64,000 nucleotides of DNA from Trochalopteron elliotii. Taxonomy: Eukaryota; Chordata; Aves; Passeriformes; Leiothrichidae. The translations under genes and the position numbers were made by a program. Shown here piece after piece: positions 59,316 through 64,000 of the stretch (its first letter is position 1; every line of letters starts with the position of its first letter). The notes beneath the pieces were generated by a model that was not told where the DNA came from, searched no databases, and worked only from the letters and a program-made list of their open reading frames with translations. Location of the stretch: contig JANPWX010000010.1 in NCBI GenBank assembly GCA_024734555.1, positions 3,415,066 to 3,479,065 of the forward strand, read 5' to 3'.

Positions 59316-59330
59316 GTGTGTGTGTGTGTG

Positions 59331-59620
59331 TACTGGGTTGACTCTGGATGGATGACAGGTATCCACCAAAGCTGCTCTATTACTCCCCTCTACAACTGGA
59401 GACAGGAGAGAAAATGTTGGAAATGAGTTGAGATAAGGGAGAGATCACTACTGAACACCATCACAAGCAAAACAGACTGAACTTGGGGATATTAATTTTT
59501 TTATTACCAACAGAATCAGAGCAAGATAATGAGGAATAAAATAAATCTTGAAACCACCTTCCCTCTACCCTTCCCTTCTTCCTAAACTCTCCCTCCCTTC
59601 CAGTGGTGCAGAAAGACAGG
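59331..59620. mobile_element. LTR-like avian repeat inserted in CR1
   Basis: Begins tactgggttgactctggatg and includes 'ccaccaaagctgctctattactcccctc', 'gagataagggagagatcact' and 'ttaatttttttattacca'. I recall this wording as a dispersed bird LTR family. It is ~290 bp, truncated on at least one side, with no coding sequence. Orientation is undecided. Confidence 0.5.
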
Positions 59621-59684
59621 GATGAGATGAGCTTTAAAGTCTCTTCCAACCCAAACCATTCTATGATTCTATAATTTTATGATT
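59621..59684 (+). mobile_element. CR1 terminus, 3' piece of a split copy
   Basis: GAGCTTTAAAGTCTCTTCC, AACCCAAACCATTCTATGATT and further terminal units (ctataattttatgatt). Together with 59250-59315 it makes one CR1 tail, lacking about 40 bp at the interruption. Confidence 0.9.
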
Positions 59685-60843
59685 GTCATCACCCCTTGGA
59701 CAGTACAAGAGAGCACTGAATTAAGTGGGCAGTTGTTTATACATGTAAAGAGAGGTGGGATTATGTACCATATGCACAAAAAGGAGTCAGGACTAGAAGT
59801 CATCTGAAGCAATATGGACCTGGGTTTTCAGAATGTTTTTAGGTCTGACCAGAAATAAGTGGTCCAAAGTGACCAACAAAGGGATATAACCCCTGTTCAT
59901 TCATCACAGCCTGTAAACAATAACTGCTGGACTATTTTGGTTAATAAGACCTTAGCTTTCTGTTATGGAGGCTTTGTAATTTATCCAAACCAGAAGACAA
60001 GAGCTAAAAACCTGAATTTGAAGTAAGTTTGGCTTCTGATTTTAGATTAGAGCTTCTTATTTTTGTGGCCAGCATTAAAAAGAGATAGGAATATAGCATC
60101 ATTGGCAGCATTTGTGCTTCAAGGAATAGGATTTAATCTGCCACTTTTTGCTGAACAATCCAACCCACAAAACAGGCAGAGTTATGAACCAGGAAAAAAC
60201 TGGTTCACTATTTCTATAACAAGTCATCATTTGCCTCCAGGTGCTATTCATGCATACAATAAAACTTTCCCTGAAAATCTGGCACCCTGTGTTAGTAAGA
60301 AATACAGAGGGTGAGAACACAGAATGAAATCCATTGTTCAATAAAAGGAGTAGAAATCAGGATAAGAACCAAGACCTTTTGACCTTTATCATTGTGAGGC
60401 TGCTCAAGGAAGGGGAAATCCTGTTCCCTTCAATTCATTAGCAAAGTGCCAACCTCCTTCCGGAGGGTGCGCACTTTGATGAACTTATGCTTAAGGTACT
60501 TTTATCCTCCTCTCCAGAACATTTCAGGTCTCAAAACAAATTTTTTCTAAGATCAGTGAGAAAGTGCAGGTTTCCACTTGTATCTGCAATTTTTAAAGAA
60601 GTTGTTTGGGCATGAACCCTATGGGATATATGGTATCTGCTGTAGCACCCCAACTGCAGTTGGGGTGCTGACCTCTGTTTTCTGGGGTCTTGAAAGTGCT
60701 CAGCCATTCATGATTTTGCATCTTTGAAGAAGGAGGTCTGGTCACAGAAGTGATCCTGGCAAGTCTGAATGGAAACTTAACCCAAAACATCACATCAAAG
60801 CTCAGAGCATCACATCCTTTTGTTCATACAGTCACAGAATCAA
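59685..60843. other. Anonymous DNA containing a perfect palindrome
   Basis: No repeat family or exon recognised apart from the palindrome at 60644-60669. Confidence 0.5.
60644..60669. other. Perfect 26-bp palindrome
   Basis: The half-site AGCACCCCAACTG is followed directly by its exact reverse complement CAGTTGGGGTGCT, with no spacer. The symmetry stops at T/G just outside. Confidence 0.9.
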
Positions 60844-60966
60844 AGATCACCCTTGCTGTTAGTTTCTTCAGCAACAAGAAACTATATATAGGGTGTGTGT
60901 ATGTGTGTATGTACACACACACACACATATATATATATACACACTAAATACTATATCAGAAAACAC
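60844..60966 (+). repeat. Duplicated microsatellite module, copy B
   Basis: Same flanking words as copy A (59087-59186), but with a longer centre: a GT-rich run, GTAC, then an AC run and TA5. The GT arm and AC arm are complementary and could form a hairpin. An octamer 'tcacagaatca' precedes it. Confidence 0.85.
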
Positions 60967-60970
60967 TATA

Positions 60971-61465
60971 TCATCCATGAATGATTTAGGCTGAAAAGGA
61001 CCTTTGAAATCATCTAGTTCCACCCCCTGCCATGGGCAGGGACATCTTCTGCTAGACCAGGTTACTCCAAGCCCCATCCAACCTGCCCTATAACACTTCC
61101 AGAGATGGGACAGCCACAGCTTCTATGGGCAATCTGTGCCAGGGCCTCACCACCCCCAGAGAAAAAAATTTCTTCCCAATATCCCATTTAACCCTGCCCT
61201 CTGGTAGTGTGAAGCCATTCCCCCTTGTCCTGTCACTCCAGACCCTTGCCCAAAGTTTCTCTTCAGCTCCCTTGGAGCCCCTTTAGGCACTGCCAGGGAC
61301 TCTAAAGTCTCTCCAGATCCGTCTCTTCTCCAGGCTGAACACCCCCAGCTCTCCCAAACTGTCTCCAGAGCAGAGGGGCATCAGCCCTCAGAGTATCTCC
61401 ATGGCCTCCTCTGGACTTCCTCCAACACATCCAGGTTCTTCTTGGGGGGCCCCAGAGCTAGACAG
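60971..61465 (-). mobile_element. CR1 LINE, ORF2 end plus 3' UTR (~495 bp)
   Basis: Antisense from TCATCCATGAATGATTTAGG through CCCTGCCATGGGCAGGGACA, CTTCCCAATATCCCATTTAA, CATTCCCCCTTGTCCTGTC and CCAGAGCAGAGGGGCATCAG to 'tcttggggggccccagagct'. Good preservation implies a younger insertion than the short tails. Confidence 0.96.
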
Positions 61466-61552
61466 TTCAATCAGATGTGATTTTTAGAGCTTCAACTCCT
61501 GTTGTGCAGTTTAGACCAATATTTAAGCTAATTTAAAAAGAAATAAATCAGT

Positions 61553-61803
61553 AAAAATAGTTTGTAAAGAAGAGTAGATTTAGAAAGAAATATTGCTCAA
61601 AACTACTCAGGAATCTTGCAAAGATCTATTATAATAAATACACTAATATATTAATAGATCAAAACCAGTTATAATAGATCCTCAGAAAGCCTATTTCAAT
61701 ATATATACATTAATATATTTGTAGCTATTCCCAAGATCTATCAGAAGTGGTTTTGAGTAATATTTCTTTTTAATCTTCTCCCTTTTGCAAAACTTTTTTT
61801 TTT
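61553..61803. mobile_element. Hairpin-shaped, MITE-like element
   Basis: Long inverted arms about 65-70 bp each: left about 61553-61618, right about 61732-61803. The core is AAAGAAATATTGCTCAAAAC (61584-61603) against GTTTTGAGTAATATTTCTTT (61750-61769), with one mismatch in 20. Outer bases (AGTTTGTAAAG against CTTTTGCAAAACTT on the right) also pair with gaps. Inside is a second perfect 12-bp inverted repeat, GATCTATTATAA (61623-61634) and TTATAATAGATC (61669-61680). No transposase. Family unknown. Confidence 0.55.
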
Positions 61804-61805
61804 AA

Positions 61806-63482
61806 CAGATATGCTGTGAGAGTCATCCTGACACAATCTGGTGTGCACTCCCTGATGGTGCCAAGAACTGTGCTTCTTTTCCTTTCTCCCACTGCATTCC
61901 TATATTTCTGGTTACTACTGTAACCGACATGACTCAGGTTTATTCAACATGCTGCCAGACCCAGTGTGCTGTCAGATTTGTTTATTGGGATTATATCCTT
62001 CCAGGCCTTTTATGGAAAATCACTGAAAGCTTCTATTTCAGCATGTACACTTTTGGTATCAACAAACCACTGAGTAACACAGTTCTCCCACCCCTCCATG
62101 ATAGTTGTCATATAAAATTCTCTTGTCTTACTCTCTTTTCTGAACCTACCTGGTTTTACCCACATAGATGAGGAAGACTCAGACAAGCTGAAAATTTTTG
62201 CAATGTTTTATACTTGTTTGTTAGCTTGCATGCCATTTCTAAAACTTGGGAGTGCAGTGATGCAACAAAAGAAAAAACTGATGAAGAAAGAAAAACTTCT
62301 GCAAGTGTCCCTTTTAGATTGTCCTGCTATTCAAGAGTCACTGTGTTAAGGTAAATGCTTCTGAGTAGTCATAGCAATCACTTCAGCTATGCAAATCTTT
62401 TGAGTGTTGCTCCTTCTGGAAAGAGATAGTGTTGAGATAAAATCATGATTTATTTTTCAAGGGAGTGACAAGATCTTTTCCCAAACCTACAGCAAGATCT
62501 GTGTAGCTCCCTGAGCTAAAATAGAAACTCACTCCTCATCCCCTGCACAATCCCTCCAATCACTTGCAGCAATGACCTTTGAGAAGAGGGTTTGAAGAAG
62601 GATGGCTCAGGTTTGGCAGCATGTCTCCCCTGACCTTTTCTAAAATGCTGCTTGTTGGTAAGGTGTCCTCACCATGCATGTTTCTGCTCCCAGTCCAGCT
62701 CAGCTGTGCAGGGAAATGCTCCTGCTGGAATCTCTCCCCTGCCAGCGTGTCAGAGTGGAGTCGTGCTGTTGCACATTAAGAATGTGCACAAGCCAAGTAC
62801 CAGAGCTAAGATGACAATTCTTAATCACCCACTTGATTATATTTAAGTGCTAGCCTAAGGGCTTTCTTTTCCTTTTCAACCCCCTCGTGCTGAGAGTATT
62901 TATACATATATTTAACTTTATGTACACAAGTGTCTTATGTCAATTAGCCCACTCTAATAAATGAAGCATAACACATACGTAAATGCTTCCAGGAAGAAAG
63001 TTCTGTTCCTGTTTATACCTTTCATATCTCTAAAGGAAAATACTCTATGGTCTGTAAATCCAGTCTCTGTGAAAAACTCATTTTGTCACACCATTTGCTG
63101 TTGGACAATGATATTGCTGCTGCTGTGGCACATGAGCACTGCAAGACGACATTGTCTGAGGGCTTCAGACAGCCAGTTCTTGGTGAAGGTCCTTCCACAA
63201 CCTTTAAAACTGAATCAAAATATGCCCAGAGTGAGGGAGAAATATCCACAAGTCAGAAATCAAAGGAAAAAATTGCCACATTCAAATCAAAACCCTTGCC
63301 CTTACCTGATGCCAGAATTTTACCACTGACTTTTGGCTTTGAGCATGTTAGAAAAAACATATATCAAGTTGCCAACCTTTAGTGTAAAGTTAATGTGTCA
63401 TAAGGCTCAGCAATGAAGTGAAATAGGAGTTGTATGTCTTTTGAATTAAGTTGAAGTATAAGGTGCTGTTCGTAGAAATGGC
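61806..63482. other. Anonymous DNA
   Basis: No repeat recognised. Overlapping frames at 62961-63382 (up to 122 codons plus, 75 codons minus) are the densest open-frame cluster outside repeats, but I recognise no domain, splice pattern or promoter. Confidence 0.45.
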
Positions 63483-63527
63483 TGTAACTCAAGACGTGTC
63501 TTGAGTTTGTAACTCAAGACGTGTCTT
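63483..63527 (+). repeat. 20-bp direct repeat with inverted core
   Basis: TGTAACTCAAGACGTGTCTT occurs at 63483-63502 and again at 63508-63527 (period 25). Within the first copy and its right flank, ACTCAAGAC (63487-63495) and GTCTTGAGT (63498-63506) are perfect inverted arms around GT. Confidence 0.92.
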
Positions 63528-63589
63528 CCACCCGAAATTGTGCATTTTCTAATGGCCTCTTTAACAAACACTATTGCTGTCCCTAAAAG

Positions 63590-64000
63590 GGGGATTTGTC
63601 ACCTGGGGTGCAGATAGCTAATCTTACATGCAGAGCTGAGATATTTGATTATTTTATACTTTCAAAGATGGGTGCTATGTAGTAAACCCACAGAAAGTTA
63701 GCAGTCTCAAAACTTCACACTATATATACATTTTGGCAAACAAGGAAGCTTTGGTTTATTGGCTACAAGTTACCTAGTTCTCTTATTAATTACTATCCTA
63801 CCTTCTATTGGTTGAATGATTCTCTTGCTTCTCATGCTAATTAGTTTTCATGCTCAGTCTTTCTCTTCTTTTGAGCTGGTGGGTTTCTCAAGTCTGTAGT
63901 TCATGAGTCAGTGGTCACAATCTCCCCAATGGAATTACCTCTTGCTGCTTGGCTCAGTGTGGAAGCTGCAGGGTGAGCCCTGGGTGGTAGGAACCCGAGG
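63590..64000. mobile_element. LTR-like sequence running off the window
   Basis: The wording (gggtgctatgtagtaaacc, then 'cttcacactatatatacattttggc', 'tggtttattggctacaagtta', 'tctcatgctaattagttttcatgctcag') matches a songbird ERV LTR family as I recall it. A TATATATA box and an ATTGG (inverted CCAAT) are present. The right end lies beyond 64000, so termini and duplication cannot be checked. Confidence 0.5.

Noticed and set aside
62961..63382. Overlapping frames on both strands suggesting an exon
   Set aside because: Frames conflict with one another, and neither shows a known motif or splice-flanked boundaries that can be justified.

Overview
The window looks like nuclear DNA from a bird, most likely a songbird. 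The main evidence is about twenty fragments of CR1, the dominant avian LINE, many carrying the diagnostic 3' end (a copy of ATTCTATGATTCTATGA, or its complement at the left edge of minus-strand copies). Several LTR-type repeats also resemble passerine endogenous-retrovirus LTRs as I remember them. The rest is AT-rich, full of stops in every frame, and has vertebrate-style microsatellites. I found no host protein-coding exon, tRNA, rRNA or CRISPR array. The window is best read as gene-poor intergenic or long-intron DNA, and every open frame I could explain is a retrotransposon remnant or chance.

Layout: 1-8360 is mostly anonymous with short CR1 tails and one AT-rich homeodomain-motif stretch (6390-6790) that could be a conserved element. 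8361-9176 is a GC-rich LTR-like block. 10.6-18 kb holds a tiny CR1 piece, an (AAAAG)n array containing the only N, two LTR fragments of one family (10990-11466 and 17497-18017) and CR1 copies. 21194-23340 is an unusual minus-strand CR1 that keeps ORF1-esterase and ORF2-endonuclease remnants but lacks the reverse transcriptase. 26-29 kb holds CR1 tails, a poly-A run and a (TATAG)n array. 32.9-35.2 kb contains a probable ancient MIR SINE, a 540-bp LTR with perfect 8-bp terminal inverted repeats and an internal minisatellite, and a CR1 tail. 39.8 kb is a long polypyrimidine tract. 42.4-43.0 kb shows two abutting CR1 3' ends of different families. 45322-46020 is a clean solo LTR with 8-bp inverted termini and a 5-bp target-site duplication. 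50190-51530 is the largest reverse-transcriptase remnant, with a broken catalytic motif. 52.4-53.0 kb is a CCAAT-rich, possibly LTR-derived block. 59-62 kb combines a CR1 tail split by another repeat, a locally duplicated microsatellite module, a perfect 26-bp palindrome, a CR1 copy and a hairpin-shaped, MITE-like element. The last ~400 bp are an LTR-like sequence that continues past the window.

No genes act together here. The window records successive retrotransposon insertions, 5' truncation, LTR-LTR recombination and decay. Family names come from recalled consensus sequences and were not checked by alignment.
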